NCBI GenBank assembly: GCA_029688955.1
Contig: JARUKZ010000006.1
Coordinates: 62,001-126,000, forward strand
Length of the DNA stretch: 64,000 nucleotides
Direction of reading: 5' to 3'
Origin: Chitinispirillales bacterium ANBcel5
GTDB lineage: Bacteria; Fibrobacterota; Chitinivibrionia; Chitinivibrionales; Chitinispirillaceae
The translations under genes and the position numbers were made by a program. Numbering within the stretch: the stretch's first letter is position 1; every line of letters begins with the position of its first letter. Below, piece by piece: positions 53,889 to 63,293 of the stretch. Below the pieces are notes generated by a model, which worked only from the letters and a program-made list of their open reading frames with translations, did not search any database and had not been told where the DNA came from.

Positions 53889-54485
53889 TTACTCTGCACC
53901 GCCTTCTTCACTGGTTTCTTCAGCTTCGCGGGTAGGTGGAGTTACAACTGCAAGTACTTCATCTGCAGGATCTTTTAATTTAAGATTTGGAACAGTAACA
54001 TCGCGCACATGGATGGAATCTCCAACCTTCAGCTCAGAGACATCAATGGAAATTTTTTCAGGAATGTCTCTTGGCATACACTCGACCATAACAGTTCTAA
54101 CCGGATGCCCAAGAATACCATTATCAACTTTTACACCTACCGGCACTCCAGTAACTTCAACTGGCACATCAACCGTTACAGTTTTATCCATAGCCACATG
54201 CAAAAAGTCGATATGAAAATACACATCGTTTTTAAGTACATTTCTCTGTATTTCACGAATTACTGCTACAGAATCACCATCTTTGTCCAGGCCCAAATCA
54301 ATAAGATGAGAGAGCTGTTTTGCCCTTGCAATAGCCGAGAAGTCTTTGCTTGAGACCTCAATTTTCACTGGATCCTGATCGTGACCGTAATAGATTGCCG
54401 GGACCCATCCCTGAGCACGCGCTTTGCGGGTGTAAGATTTACCCGAATCAGTACGCTCACGTGCCTGCAATTTAATGATATCCAA
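53889..54485 (-). CDS. rplY: 50S ribosomal protein L25 (general stress/Ctc type)
   Basis: The 198-residue protein has the L25 N-terminal region (IKLQARERTDSGKSYTRKAR, WVPAIYYG) and the extended Ctc-like C-terminal domain (VEVTGVPVGVKVDNGILGHP). A short acidic tail ends the protein. It binds 5S rRNA. A tRNA-Gln gene lies 70 bases upstream on the same strand, so the two may share a transcript with pth and rpsF. Confidence 0.97.
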   Translation of the reverse strand: MDIIKLQARERTDSGKSYTRKARAQGWVPAIYYGHDQDPVKIEVSSKDFSAIARAKQLSHLIDLGLDKDGDSVAVIREIQRNVLKNDVYFHIDFLHVAMDKTVTVDVPVEVTGVPVGVKVDNGILGHPVRTVMVECMPRDIPEKISIDVSELKVGDSIHVRDVTVPNLKLKDPADEVLAVVTPPTREAEETSEEGGAE

Positions 54486-54555
54486 AGTGCGACCTCCTAA
54501 GATAAGACGCTGTGGGTTTTATGCCAAGTTTTGATTTATCAGCCCAAATTAAAAA

Positions 54556-54630
54556 TGGCTGGGGCGGAAGGATTCGAACCTCCGAATGCGTGGACCAAAA
54601 CCACGTGACTTGCCACTTGTCGACGCCCCA
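54556..54630 (-). tRNA. tRNA-Gln (UUG)
   Basis: The minus strand forms a full cloverleaf with the acceptor stem TGGGGCG paired to CGCCCCA. The anticodon loop TTTTGGT gives anticodon TTG, and the T arm contains GGTTCGAATCC. The 3' CCA is encoded (54558-54556), unlike tRNA-Thr in this window. It lies directly before rplY. Confidence 0.96.
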
Positions 54631-54749
54631 GCAAAGGCTTTTTGTGAAAGAATTTTCAAATATAATTAATGGTCACTGTTAAGAGTAGGAAAAGTGACCA
54701 TCACAGCGTTTTTTCTTAAGGAAGTGTCTTATCCTTTTAAAACGACTCT

Positions 54750-55055
54750 TTAGGAAGATGTGACGATGTTGCCAAACAAAATGCTTTCATTTTCATTACA
54801 CCTGTTTATTTTATCTTCAAAAGCATCAAGAACCCTGTTCTCGATTTCAATTCGCATTTCATTGGTTATAGGATGCGCCAGATCCTGAAATGAACCATCC
54901 CTTCTGCGCCTGCAAGGCATTGAGACAAAATACCCCTGACTTCCATTTATCACCTTAAGTCCTCTGATGACAAAACAATCGTCTATAGTAATACTGGCGT
55001 AAGCTTTAAGTTTGTTTTGATTATTCAGCGCGATACGCACTTCTGTGATTTTCAC
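54750..55055 (-). CDS. spoVG: SpoVG-family protein
   Basis: The 101-residue protein starts at a GTG with AGGAGGA upstream. KITEVRIALNNQNKLKAYAS, DDCFVIRGLKVINGSQGYFV and SMPCRRRRDGSFQDLAHPIT match SpoVG throughout. SpoVG is an RNA/DNA-binding regulator, first described in sporulating Firmicutes but found widely in non-sporulating bacteria, including spirochaetes. Its targets here are unknown. It is divergent from argF. Confidence 0.95.
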   Translation of the reverse strand: MKITEVRIALNNQNKLKAYASITIDDCFVIRGLKVINGSQGYFVSMPCRRRRDGSFQDLAHPITNEMRIEIENRVLDAFEDKINRCNENESILFGNIVTSS

Positions 55056-55421
55056 AGCAATTCCTCCTATGTGTGTGAATCTATACGGTAGGTAATGAGA
55101 ATCTAGATAATAAGGTGTCTATTCTTTAATATATAAAGATTAATTCCATTTGCCAATACTTTTATGAAATACTTTTTAAAAGAGCTTTCTATAGCAGCAA
55201 AGTGTTTCAACAACTATATTTAAAAACGTAATAATTAATTCTGGGCAGTTACACCACAAAGAATGATAGTTACCCATCTACAGTTTTTTTTGATAGCAGA
55301 AGAAAAAAAAGGGATGGGCTTTGCATTTAAACTTGCGAAAATGTGGTGTATAACTATTATATTAGTTTAATTGGTCCAGTTTTTCTATTTTCAGGTATAT
55401 TATTTCATTTTTTCGGACTTA
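55056..55421. other. Divergent intergenic region
   Basis: This 366-base AT-rich gap lies between spoVG (minus) and argF (plus). It has one reasonable plus-strand promoter, listed separately. I see no other feature and no open frame with a ribosome site. Confidence 0.5.
55333..55360 (+). promoter_or_regulatory. Candidate promoter of argF operon
   Basis: TTGCGA at 55333-55338 and TATTAT at 55355-55360 are separated by 16 bases. Transcription would start near 55367, upstream of the argF start at 55422. The -35 is a partial match. Confidence 0.5.
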
Positions 55422-56366
55422 ATGCTAATGACTGTTCAAAAAAAGGATCTTCTTACACTTCTCGATTCCTCAGCCGATGAAATAATCGGCATGATCAAAC
55501 TTGCAAAAGAATTGAAAGAGGAACGCTACACCATTAAAAATTCGATTTTTTCACAAAAAACAGGTGTACTAATATTTGAAAAGCCCTCGCTCCGTACAAG
55601 AATTACCTTTGAAACCGCAATAAATGAATTGGGGGGACATGCCATTAACCTGGAAAGCCAAATGGTTGGAATGGGTAAACGGGAGTGTGTAGAGGATGTG
55701 GCTCGAAATCTTGAACGCTGGGTACACCTTATAGTTGCCCGTACCTATAGTCACAGCACTGTTGAACAACTTGCCCGATATTGCTCTATTCCGGTTATAA
55801 ATGCCCTTACAGATACATTCCATCCGTGCCAGGCGATGGCTTTTGGACTTACTTTGTACGAAAAACTTAGTTTTGATAAAAAGCGTAATGTCGTGTTTAT
55901 CGGTGATGGAAACAATGTATGTAATTCCATAATGGCATTATGTTCCAAACTGGGGTTCAATTTTACTGTAGTATGCCCCAAAGGTTACGAACCCGACCCT
56001 GTAATACAAAAAAGATGTCAGGAAGAATTCAAGAAATCAGGGGGTTCACTTACTCTTACCAACCAAATGAGCCCTTCAATAGAAACTGCTGATGTTTTAT
56101 ATACCGATGTCTGGACCAGCATGGGTCAGGAATCAGAATCCGAGAAGCGTAAAAAGGATTTTTCTGGGTTTCAGGTAAATATGGATACACTATCCCGTGC
56201 ACAACCAGATATTCTGGTGACACATTGCCTCCCAGCGCACAGAGGTGAGGAAATCACAAGCGATGTATTAGATAGTGATCATAGTATAGCTTTCGATGAA
56301 GCGGAAAACCGTCTGCATGCACAAAAAGCAATAATAGTTAATCTCCTCTCATTCAACAATGGTTAA
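55422..56366 (+). CDS. argF: Ornithine carbamoyltransferase
   Basis: From the ATG at 55422 (or 55428) the protein is 314 residues, the usual length. The carbamoyl-phosphate loop reads EKPSLRTRITFE, followed by TDTFHPCQAMAFGL. The ornithine site has DVWTSMGQE, and HCLPAHRGEE holds the conserved Cys. An upstream ATG at 55371 would add a hydrophobic 17-residue stretch and lies near the predicted transcript start, so it is unlikely. Its 3' end overlaps the KaiC-like gene by 8 bases, which is unusual company for an arginine enzyme. Confidence 0.95.
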   Translation: MLMTVQKKDLLTLLDSSADEIIGMIKLAKELKEERYTIKNSIFSQKTGVLIFEKPSLRTRITFETAINELGGHAINLESQMVGMGKRECVEDVARNLERWVHLIVARTYSHSTVEQLARYCSIPVINALTDTFHPCQAMAFGLTLYEKLSFDKKRNVVFIGDGNNVCNSIMALCSKLGFNFTVVCPKGYEPDPVIQKRCQEEFKKSGGSLTLTNQMSPSIETADVLYTDVWTSMGQESESEKRKKDFSGFQVNMDTLSRAQPDILVTHCLPAHRGEEITSDVLDSDHSIAFDEAENRLHAQKAIIVNLLSFNNG

Positions 56367-57141
56367 AAACATGAACGTAGCACGTGTTCAATTCGGTATC
56401 AAAGATCTCGACAAAATGATTTGCGGCGGACTTCTGGAGGGCTCAGCTAATCTCCTTGAAGGGGCTCCAGGAACCGGAAAAACAACTCTGGCCATGCAAT
56501 TTATTTATAACGGAATAGTTAAATACGATCAGCCAGGGCTAATTATCACCTTTGAAGAGTTCCCTCAGCAGTACTACCACGATGCGTTGCAGTTTGGGTG
56601 GGATTTAAAGAAACTTGAGGATGAAGGAAAACTTAAGGTCATATTTTCAGACCCCTATACTACGCTTGATGAGTTTGACCGCATGGATGGAGAATTGGTC
56701 TCGATAGTAGAAGAGATGGGCACGAAAAGAGTGATTGTGGATAGCATGACCCACTTTGAGTCATTGACCGACGATCAGCATGATCTTCGCGAAATAGAAC
56801 GCAGGTTCATTAATGCACTTAAGCGTGAAAATGTCACCAGCATTTTGCTTAGAGAAAACAATAACCTTCTGGGCCAGGTTTCACAGGTTAGCAGTAAAAT
56901 CCCATTCATCGTCGACAGCTATATAATACTTCGCTATGTAGAGGTTGATAGTGCAATTGAAAAAGCGCTCTGTTTCCTGAAAATGCGTGGAAGTGATCAC
57001 CAAAAAGACATTCGCTGTTTTAAGATAACCTCCAAAGGAATTGAGGTTGAAAGCAAGTTCAACGGCAGAGAAGGAATACTGAGTGGGTTTACCCATTCTA
57101 CACCACAAGATGCTTTCGTGAATGTTTTCGGGAAGAAATAA
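56359..57141 (+). CDS. KaiC-like (RecA-superfamily) ATPase
   Basis: The 260-residue protein is one KaiC/RadA-type ATPase domain. It starts VQFGIKDLDKMICGGLLEGS, with Walker A GAPGTGKTT (about 35-43) and Walker B-like VIVDSMTHFESLT (about 129-141). Single-domain KaiC-like proteins are signalling ATPases in many bacteria and archaea, often paired with receiver domains. It has no second domain and no KaiA or KaiB partner in the window. It overlaps argF by 8 bases and the next membrane gene by 1 base (TAATG), so the whole run is tightly coupled. Confidence 0.88.
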   Translation: MVKNMNVARVQFGIKDLDKMICGGLLEGSANLLEGAPGTGKTTLAMQFIYNGIVKYDQPGLIITFEEFPQQYYHDALQFGWDLKKLEDEGKLKVIFSDPYTTLDEFDRMDGELVSIVEEMGTKRVIVDSMTHFESLTDDQHDLREIERRFINALKRENVTSILLRENNNLLGQVSQVSSKIPFIVDSYIILRYVEVDSAIEKALCFLKMRGSDHQKDIRCFKITSKGIEVESKFNGREGILSGFTHSTPQDAFVNVFGKK

Positions 57142-57455
57142 TGTTTTTAACCACTCCGACATTAGCAGAAACACTACTGCTTGCCGGTTATGTACTCTTT
57201 TTTATGGGCATGAATATCATCGCCCTGCTGATCTCCTCATTCTACAAACGTAAGTTTTCTCAATCATCCCCCAGTTTAGGATTTTTAGTTGCACTCTTGC
57301 TCTCTGCCATATTTATCATATACCTGTTTTCTGGATATATTAACAGTTCTGGAATCCAACTGTATGCAGCGATCATGCTTTTAGGAAGTGCTTTAATGTC
57401 TACTTTCAGCATCGTAAATCTCTTTTTTACCATGCGAAGGGAAAAAAATAAATGA
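57141..57455 (+). CDS. Small three-helix membrane protein
   Basis: The 104-residue protein has three predicted membrane helices (about 10-33, 46-66 and 73-96) and a basic end. I do not recognise the family. Its start overlaps the KaiC-like stop (TAATG), and its stop overlaps the next membrane gene (ATGA at 57452-57455). The arrangement suggests a membrane receptor or anchor for the KaiC-like ATPase. Confidence 0.75.
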   Translation: MFLTTPTLAETLLLAGYVLFFMGMNIIALLISSFYKRKFSQSSPSLGFLVALLLSAIFIIYLFSGYINSSGIQLYAAIMLLGSALMSTFSIVNLFFTMRREKNK

Positions 57456-57751
57456 ATTACCTATATACTATCTTCTTTTTTGACATTAGCGCTTTATCAT
57501 TTATGCTCGTCCTTTCTTATTTAAGCAAACGCCTGGGTGAGGCGTTAAAGATCAGGCCGTATTATAAGATCCTTTATATCACTTCTGCTATCGTTCTTAG
57601 TGCCACTTCTATCGAATTAATCTCTTTGCATGATAAAATTTTACCATTTCAAAACTATATTACCATGGGGATGAGATTAGGAGGGGCAGCAATAGCTTTC
57701 TTTGTATGCTTAGTGTATTGGAAATGGTTGTTTGGCGAATTTAAAAAATAG
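57452..57751 (+). CDS. Small membrane protein
   Basis: The 99-residue protein has about three membrane helices (about 5-25, 39-58 and 68-93). It has no clear similarity to its neighbour beyond general layout, though both have three spans. It is co-translated with the preceding gene through an ATGA overlap and lies 23 bases before the first receiver gene. The function is unknown. Confidence 0.72.
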   Translation: MNYLYTIFFFDISALSFMLVLSYLSKRLGEALKIRPYYKILYITSAIVLSATSIELISLHDKILPFQNYITMGMRLGGAAIAFFVCLVYWKWLFGEFKK

Positions 57752-57774
57752 ATTGGCTAAGGTTAAAGAGTAAA

Positions 57775-58152
57775 ATGAATGAAAAAATATTGGTTGTAGA
57801 AGATGAAAGTGATATTGCGGACCTAATCAAGTTGGTACTTGAATCGGCAGATTTTAAAGTTAAAACCGTACTTGATCCGCTAAAAGCATTGGAAACAGCA
57901 AGAGAATACAGGCCAGATGTTATTTTTCTCGATTTATCCATGCCTAAAATGGATGGCTGGACCGTATTCAAACATATCCGTAATGATTCATCCTTTGCTG
58001 ATGTACCTGTAGCGATTCTTACTGCAAAAACTCAGCATTTTGACCAAATGGTTGGTCTGCATGTGATGAATGCAGATGCTTACATAACTAAACCCTTCGG
58101 AAAACAGGAACTGATCGACAAGACCTATGAGCTCATTAAAGGAAAAAAATAA
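57775..58152 (+). CDS. Single-domain response regulator (CheY-like)
   Basis: The 125-residue protein is a stand-alone receiver: KILVVEDESDIADLIKLVLE at the N-terminus, phospho-acceptor Asp in VIFLDLSMPKMDG (about 53), Thr in AILTAKT and Lys in TKPFGKQEL. There is no output domain. It probably signals by binding a partner, perhaps the KaiC-like ATPase encoded three genes upstream (inference). Its 3' end overlaps the next receiver gene by 26 bases. Confidence 0.93.
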   Translation: MNEKILVVEDESDIADLIKLVLESADFKVKTVLDPLKALETAREYRPDVIFLDLSMPKMDGWTVFKHIRNDSSFADVPVAILTAKTQHFDQMVGLHVMNADAYITKPFGKQELIDKTYELIKGKK

Positions 58153-58549
58153 CCGCATACTGGTCGTTGATGATGAAGTTGACGTTTTGGAATTCCTCAA
58201 AATTTATCTGGAAAGTCTGGGGTGGGAAGTTACCATTGTGTCAAATACTGCCGAAGCTTTCGATGAACTTGAGAAACAACCCTACTTTCTGGTCCTTACT
58301 GATATTGCCATGCCTGAAATGGACGGTTATGAATTTATAAGCCGAGTCAAAGAAAAAGACATCCCCTCCCAAATGGCTCTGATGACAGGTTTTGGGTATA
58401 ACCCAAAACATACATTGGTGAAAATTTATAAAACTATTCGCTATCCCTGTCTCTTTAAACCATTCAATAGATCAAAAGTTGCAGGTGCAGTGAAAAATGC
58501 CTGGGATTTGTATCACCAGGATTTAGAACAATCTGATTCTACCAAGTAG
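58127..58549 (+). CDS. Second single-domain response regulator
   Basis: The 140-residue receiver has [20 protein letters not shown] and the acceptor Asp in [15 protein letters not shown]. The conserved Lys is in [11 protein letters not shown]. The Thr-loop reads [10 protein letters not shown]. It is divergent enough from its neighbour to be a separate signalling input rather than a recent copy. Its start overlaps the previous gene by 26 bases. It ends just before uvrA. Confidence 0.9.
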   Translation: MSSLKEKNNRILVVDDEVDVLEFLKIYLESLGWEVTIVSNTAEAFDELEKQPYFLVLTDIAMPEMDGYEFISRVKEKDIPSQMALMTGFGYNPKHTLVKIYKTIRYPCLFKPFNRSKVAGAVKNAWDLYHQDLEQSDSTK

Positions 58550-58559
58550 AAAACCAAAG

Positions 58560-61397
58560 ATGCGCAATATAACCATTAAAGGTGCGCGGGTACACAATTT
58601 AAAAAACATCGATGTTACAATACCGCGCAACAGTTTCACCGTAATAACTGGGCTATCCGGTTCAGGTAAATCATCTCTGGCATTTGACACTCTCTACTCA
58701 GAGAGTCAGAGAAGGTATGTAGAATCTCTTTCTTCTTACGCACGTCAGTTTCTCGGAGTTATGGAAAAACCCGATGTCGAACAGATTGAAGGGCTTTCTC
58801 CGGCTATTGCGATTGAGCAAAAGAGTACAAGCCACAACCCCCGCTCTACGGTAGGCACAATAACTGAAATTCACGACTATCTTAGAATCCTCTTTGCCCG
58901 ACTTGGCACTGCAACCTGTTTTAATTGTGGCAGAATTATAACAAATCAAACAGTGCAGGAGATCACTGACAAGGTACTAACACTCCCTGAAGGCACCAAA
59001 TTTCAGATACTCTCACCTATCATTAAAGAGCGTAAAGGTGAACATAAGGAGACCTTAGCTAAACTTCAAAAAGAAGGGTTTCTTAGAATACGGGTGGATG
59101 GGGAGATCCTCTCACTGGACGAAGACATTGAGATAGACCCCAAAAGGAAACACACAATTGAGGTTGTCGTTGATCGATTAATTTCAAGACCAGATCTTGG
59201 TGGCAGACTTTCTGAATCTTTAGAAACTGCACTTAAAGTAAGTGTAGATAAAACCGTGCTTGTAGACTGTATAGGAGCTGAAACTCTTTTATTCTCAGAG
59301 CAAATGAATTGCCCGGTGTGTGGCATCAGCTATGAGGAGATAAGCCCCAGAATGTTCTCTTTTAATAGCCCTACCGGGGCTTGCTCGGAGTGTCATGGGC
59401 TTGGTTTTTTGCTTGAAATCGACCCCGAACTTGTTGTTCCGGATAACTCACGTTCCCTTGCTGAAGGTGCTATAGTACCATGGAATGGTGCTAATACAGA
59501 AGGAAGTTGGAATTACCAGATACTGCAATCTGTTTGTAAACACTTCAAAATCTCTGTAAACGTACCATTTCAACAACTCACCCCTAAACAGAGAAAAATT
59601 TTGCTTTATGGTGCAGGAAAAGAACGCATACCAATTCAATACAAGGCTAAAAATGGTGATAACCAGGCTTCAATGAAACGTAACTTTGAGGGGGTGATAC
59701 CTAATCTGCTTCGCAGATATCGCGAAACCTCCTCAGAGGAGATACGACGTTGGATAGAAGGGTTTATGACCCAAAAAACCTGTCCGCAGTGTGCAGGAAC
59801 ACGTCTTAAAAAAGAGAGCCTCTCTATCCTGATAAACGACCACAGCATTGCAGATATCAGCAGAATGCCTGTAGAGAGGGCAAGTGAGTTTTTTAAACAT
59901 TATTCACCTTCTGGTGAAGATCAAAAAATAGCACGTCCGGTACTAAGAGAGATTACCGAGCGACTTACATTTCTTCTCAATGTAGGGCTTGGTTACCTGA
60001 ATCTTGAGCGCACATCTTCAACTCTCTCGGGTGGTGAAGCACAGAGAATACGTCTGGCTACGCAGATAGGGTCAAGTCTAAGTGGTGTTTTGTATGTTCT
60101 TGATGAGCCAAGTATTGGACTACACCCCCGAGATAACAGCAGACTTCTTTCTACACTGGTAGCTCTGCGTGATCTGGAAAATACTGTTGTGGTAATAGAA
60201 CACGATCTGGAAACAATGCTTGCAGCCGATTATTTGATAGATATAGGCCCCAGGGCAGGGGCACAAGGTGGAGAGCTTATAGCCTGTGGTTCCCCATCAC
60301 AAGTGGCCCAAAAAAGTAGCTCTCTTACAGGTCAGTACCTGTCCGGAAAACGAAAGATACCCATTCCTCCTACGCGTCGTAGTAATAATAACAGCTTCAT
60401 TGAAATAAAAGGGGCTTCAGGACACAATCTTAAAGACATTGAAGTGAAAATCCCGCTTAAAAAACTCGTTTGTATAACAGGTGTATCAGGCTCTGGCAAA
60501 AGCTCTTTAATAAATCAGACACTGTATCCGGCTATTTCAAAAAAGTTATATCGTTCAAAACGAGTACCTCTTCCCTACAAAATGATAAAGGGGCTTGAAG
60601 AAATAGATAAAGTAATCGATATCGACCAGTCCCCGATTGGGAAAACCCCTAGAAGTAATCCTGCCACCTATACTAAAGTTTTTGATCCCATAAGAAACCT
60701 TTTTGCTATGCTGCCTGAAAGCAAAATAAGAGGGTATTCCCCCGGACGATTTAGTTTCAATGTTAAGGGAGGACGCTGTGAAGCCTGCGAAGGTGACGGG
60801 GTTCTTAAAATTGAAATGCATTTTCTCCCTGATGTTTATGTCCAATGTGAAACGTGTAAAGGAAAACGGTATAACAGAGAAACTCTGGAAGTTCTTTATA
60901 AAGGCAAAAGCATTGCTGATGTGCTTGAAATGACTGTCGATGAAGCATTGATATTCTTTGATAAGATCCACACTATAAAAACAAAGCTCTCCTTGTTATC
61001 TGAAGTTGGTCTTGGCTATATACATCTGGGCCAACCAGCAAACACCCTCTCTGGAGGAGAAGCACAAAGAATAAAGCTTGCAAGTGAACTGGCCAAAAGA
61101 GCTACCGGTAACACTCTATATATTCTTGATGAGCCCACCACAGGACTTCATCTGGAAGACATATTGATGCTCATGAATGTGGTTCAGGAACTTGTTAATA
61201 AAGGAAACTCTGTACTGATTATAGAGCATAACCTTGATGTAATTAAATGTGCCGATTATATTATTGACCTGGGGCCTGAAGGAGGGGATAAGGGGGGTAC
61301 TATAGTTGCAAAAGGTTCACCTGAAGAAATAATTAAAAACGAATCATCTATTACTGGCAAGTACTTAAAACCCTATATCGAAACGACTGTCTCCTGA
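58560..61397 (+). CDS. uvrA: UvrABC excinuclease subunit A
   Basis: The 945-residue DNA-damage sensor has two ABC-type ATPases with Walker [10 protein letters not shown] near residue 31 and GVSGSGKSS near 645. Zinc-binding motifs are CFNCG, CPVCG...CSECHG, CPQCAG and CEACEG...CETCKG. ABC signatures ([13 protein letters not shown] and [13 protein letters not shown]) are intact. Lengths and order are standard. It follows the receiver genes by 10 bases and may share their transcript. Confidence 0.98.
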   Translation: MRNITIKGARVHNLKNIDVTIPRNSFTVITGLSGSGKSSLAFDTLYSESQRRYVESLSSYARQFLGVMEKPDVEQIEGLSPAIAIEQKSTSHNPRSTVGTITEIHDYLRILFARLGTATCFNCGRIITNQTVQEITDKVLTLPEGTKFQILSPIIKERKGEHKETLAKLQKEGFLRIRVDGEILSLDEDIEIDPKRKHTIEVVVDRLISRPDLGGRLSESLETALKVSVDKTVLVDCIGAETLLFSEQMNCPVCGISYEEISPRMFSFNSPTGACSECHGLGFLLEIDPELVVPDNSRSLAEGAIVPWNGANTEGSWNYQILQSVCKHFKISVNVPFQQLTPKQRKILLYGAGKERIPIQYKAKNGDNQASMKRNFEGVIPNLLRRYRETSSEEIRRWIEGFMTQKTCPQCAGTRLKKESLSILINDHSIADISRMPVERASEFFKHYSPSGEDQKIARPVLREITERLTFLLNVGLGYLNLERTSSTLSGGEAQRIRLATQIGSSLSGVLYVLDEPSIGLHPRDNSRLLSTLVALRDLENTVVVIEHDLETMLAADYLIDIGPRAGAQGGELIACGSPSQVAQKSSSLTGQYLSGKRKIPIPPTRRSNNNSFIEIKGASGHNLKDIEVKIPLKKLVCITGVSGSGKSSLINQTLYPAISKKLYRSKRVPLPYKMIKGLEEIDKVIDIDQSPIGKTPRSNPATYTKVFDPIRNLFAMLPESKIRGYSPGRFSFNVKGGRCEACEGDGVLKIEMHFLPDVYVQCETCKGKRYNRETLEVLYKGKSIADVLEMTVDEALIFFDKIHTIKTKLSLLSEVGLGYIHLGQPANTLSGGEAQRIKLASELAKRATGNTLYILDEPTTGLHLEDILMLMNVVQELVNKGNSVLIIEHNLDVIKCADYIIDLGPEGGDKGGTIVAKGSPEEIIKNESSITGKYLKPYIETTVS

Positions 61398-61523
61398 ACT
61401 ATAAATATAGAGCTGCAGTACAAAATTGGTAAATTTTAACCATTTCATTTTTTTTCTCACCAGAGCTTTAACAACTACTATTTTAAACTTCTGTTATTTT
61501 TCACTTAAGAAGGAGGAATACTA

Positions 61524-62099
61524 ATGTCAGGAAAGAATGTAGTTTTGTTTGGCCCTCCAGGAGCAGGAAAAGGCACTCAAGCTGTACGTCTACGCGACCT
61601 TCTGGACGTACCCCACATATCTACCGGTGATATGTTTCGCTACCATATTAAAAACGATACTGAGCTTGGCCGTACCGCCAAAGAGTATTCAAACAGTGGT
61701 CGCTTAGTTCCGGATGAAGTAACCATCGCAATGGTAAGAGATCGCCTGAGTCAGGCTGATGTAAAAGACGGATTTCTTCTTGATGGATTTCCACGCAGTG
61801 TTCCTCAGGCAGAAGCACTCGACAAAATTATTTCAGATCTGGGAATCACCCTTGATCATGTTGTAAATATCAGTGTTCAGGATGAAGAAATCAGAACTCG
61901 TCTGGCAAAACGCGCAAGCATTGAAGGACGTGCAGATGATGCAGATCCAGCAGTTATTCAAAACCGTATCGACACCTACAAGCAGCAGAGTGAGCCCTGC
62001 CTGAGCTATTACCGTCCAAAAGGTATTGTCCGCGATATTGATGGTATCGGCTCTATTGAAGAAGTTTTTGATCGCATCAAGGCGGTTTTTGAGAAGTAA
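61524..62099 (+). CDS. adk: Adenylate kinase (short form)
   Basis: The 191-residue enzyme interconverts ATP, ADP and AMP. The P-loop GPPGAGKGTQ and the AMP-binding HISTGDMFRYH and LDGFPRSVPQAEAL are clear. The LID is short (KRASIEGRADDAD) and lacks the zinc Cys cluster, so this is the short-LID form, common in cyanobacteria and FCB bacteria. AGGAGG precedes the ATG. Confidence 0.97.
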   Translation: MSGKNVVLFGPPGAGKGTQAVRLRDLLDVPHISTGDMFRYHIKNDTELGRTAKEYSNSGRLVPDEVTIAMVRDRLSQADVKDGFLLDGFPRSVPQAEALDKIISDLGITLDHVVNISVQDEEIRTRLAKRASIEGRADDADPAVIQNRIDTYKQQSEPCLSYYRPKGIVRDIDGIGSIEEVFDRIKAVFEK

Positions 62100-62111
62100 T
62101 AATTCTTAGAG

Positions 62112-62140
62112 AGGGGCATCTTTATCAGCAAGCTGCCCCT
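62112..62140. terminator. Possible hairpin between adk and a glycosyltransferase
   Basis: Arms AGGGGCA (62112-62118) and TGCCCCT (62134-62140) pair over 7 bp between two convergent genes. No T tract follows on either strand, so terminator function is uncertain. Confidence 0.4.
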
Positions 62141-63278
62141 ACCCCACTTTCCTTCTGAACTTCTGATCTTTCCAACTGAATTTTCCAAAAACACCTGAGA
62201 AAACAGCTGCAATAACCACCGGAAGTTGTATAACAGAAGCTGCTAGTATATACCTTCTAAGCTCCTTTTTCCTAAAAATCTTTGTTCCGGGGTAGAGAAG
62301 TAACGCTTCTCCAGTCACCTTAACTCCCACCAACCCCACTGTTACCCCCCAAAAGGTGTGATCAATAAAACCAGTCACAAAAAAAGCAGCAATAAACAGA
62401 TAGAAGAGAAAAACGGTGGAAAGAATAAGTACCTGTGGTAAACAGTAATGCACTGTTTTAGATCCCCAGCGTTTTCTCTGTTCAAACGCTTCGGCTATAG
62501 TTGGTGTAGGATTAGTTTCTACGGCTCCGGCCGGATCAGACATAAATTCAACTTTCCATTTGCCACTTTTCCAAATACGTTGAAGCAGAAGATCATCATC
62601 ACCCGACACGACACATTGAATGTCTTCTCCATACCCACAAAGTGAGCTAAAGACTTCTTTTTTAAATGCAAAGTTGTTAGCATTGGAATTAATAGGAATT
62701 CCTGCACCTATTCCAGCAGCAGCAACAATCCCGTGAGAGAGAAAATCTATTGACTGTACACCATAAAAGTGTCTGTTAATGGATTCGTCCTCTTTATAAC
62801 ATGTGATACCCTGAACAAGTCCAGTGTCTTCTGCAAAATAACAGTCTAAAGTATGCAGCCAGGTTTCAGGAACAACACAGTCAGCATCCGTAAAAACAAC
62901 TATCTCATTTTTTGCCTGTTCTATTCCTTTTGTAACTGCATATTTTTTTGGAGACACCTTATTTGGTGTTTTTTCAACTCTGATCCACCTAAGATTATGA
63001 TGCGTTTGAGCAATTTTTGTTAATATAAGAGGAGTATTATCAATCGATCGATCATCAATAACAATAATCTCAAACCGTTCTTTGTCAATTGTTTGGGCAA
63101 GAACTGAGTCTATACACAGTTGGATATTTTTTTCTTCATTCCTTGCTGCAATGACAACAGAAAAAGAATATCCGGCTGGCTTTGCAGGCTTATTCAGCGT
63201 TATAAGCCCTCTTTTTAAAAAAAGTATCACTAAAGAATAACAAATTGCAGGTATAAGCACCACTAAAGGAAGTATCAT
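62139..63278 (-). CDS. Membrane glycosyltransferase family 2
   Basis: The 379-residue protein has an N-terminal membrane helix and then a GT-A fold: FSVVIAARNEEKNI, EIIVIDDRS (first nucleotide-binding Asp), VFTDADC (DxD) and VSGDDDLLLQRI. The catalytic QxxRW-like motif reads QRKRWGSK. Three or four C-terminal membrane helices (about 285-370) follow. It should move sugars onto a lipid or polymer at the inner membrane. The acceptor is unknown. It lies 15 bases after nadE on the minus strand. Confidence 0.92.
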   Translation of the reverse strand: MILPLVVLIPAICYSLVILFLKRGLITLNKPAKPAGYSFSVVIAARNEEKNIQLCIDSVLAQTIDKERFEIIVIDDRSIDNTPLILTKIAQTHHNLRWIRVEKTPNKVSPKKYAVTKGIEQAKNEIVVFTDADCVVPETWLHTLDCYFAEDTGLVQGITCYKEDESINRHFYGVQSIDFLSHGIVAAAGIGAGIPINSNANNFAFKKEVFSSLCGYGEDIQCVVSGDDDLLLQRIWKSGKWKVEFMSDPAGAVETNPTPTIAEAFEQRKRWGSKTVHYCLPQVLILSTVFLFYLFIAAFFVTGFIDHTFWGVTVGLVGVKVTGEALLLYPGTKIFRKKELRRYILAASVIQLPVVIAAVFSGVFGKFSWKDQKFRRKVG

Positions 63279-63293
63279 TCATTCACCACCAAA

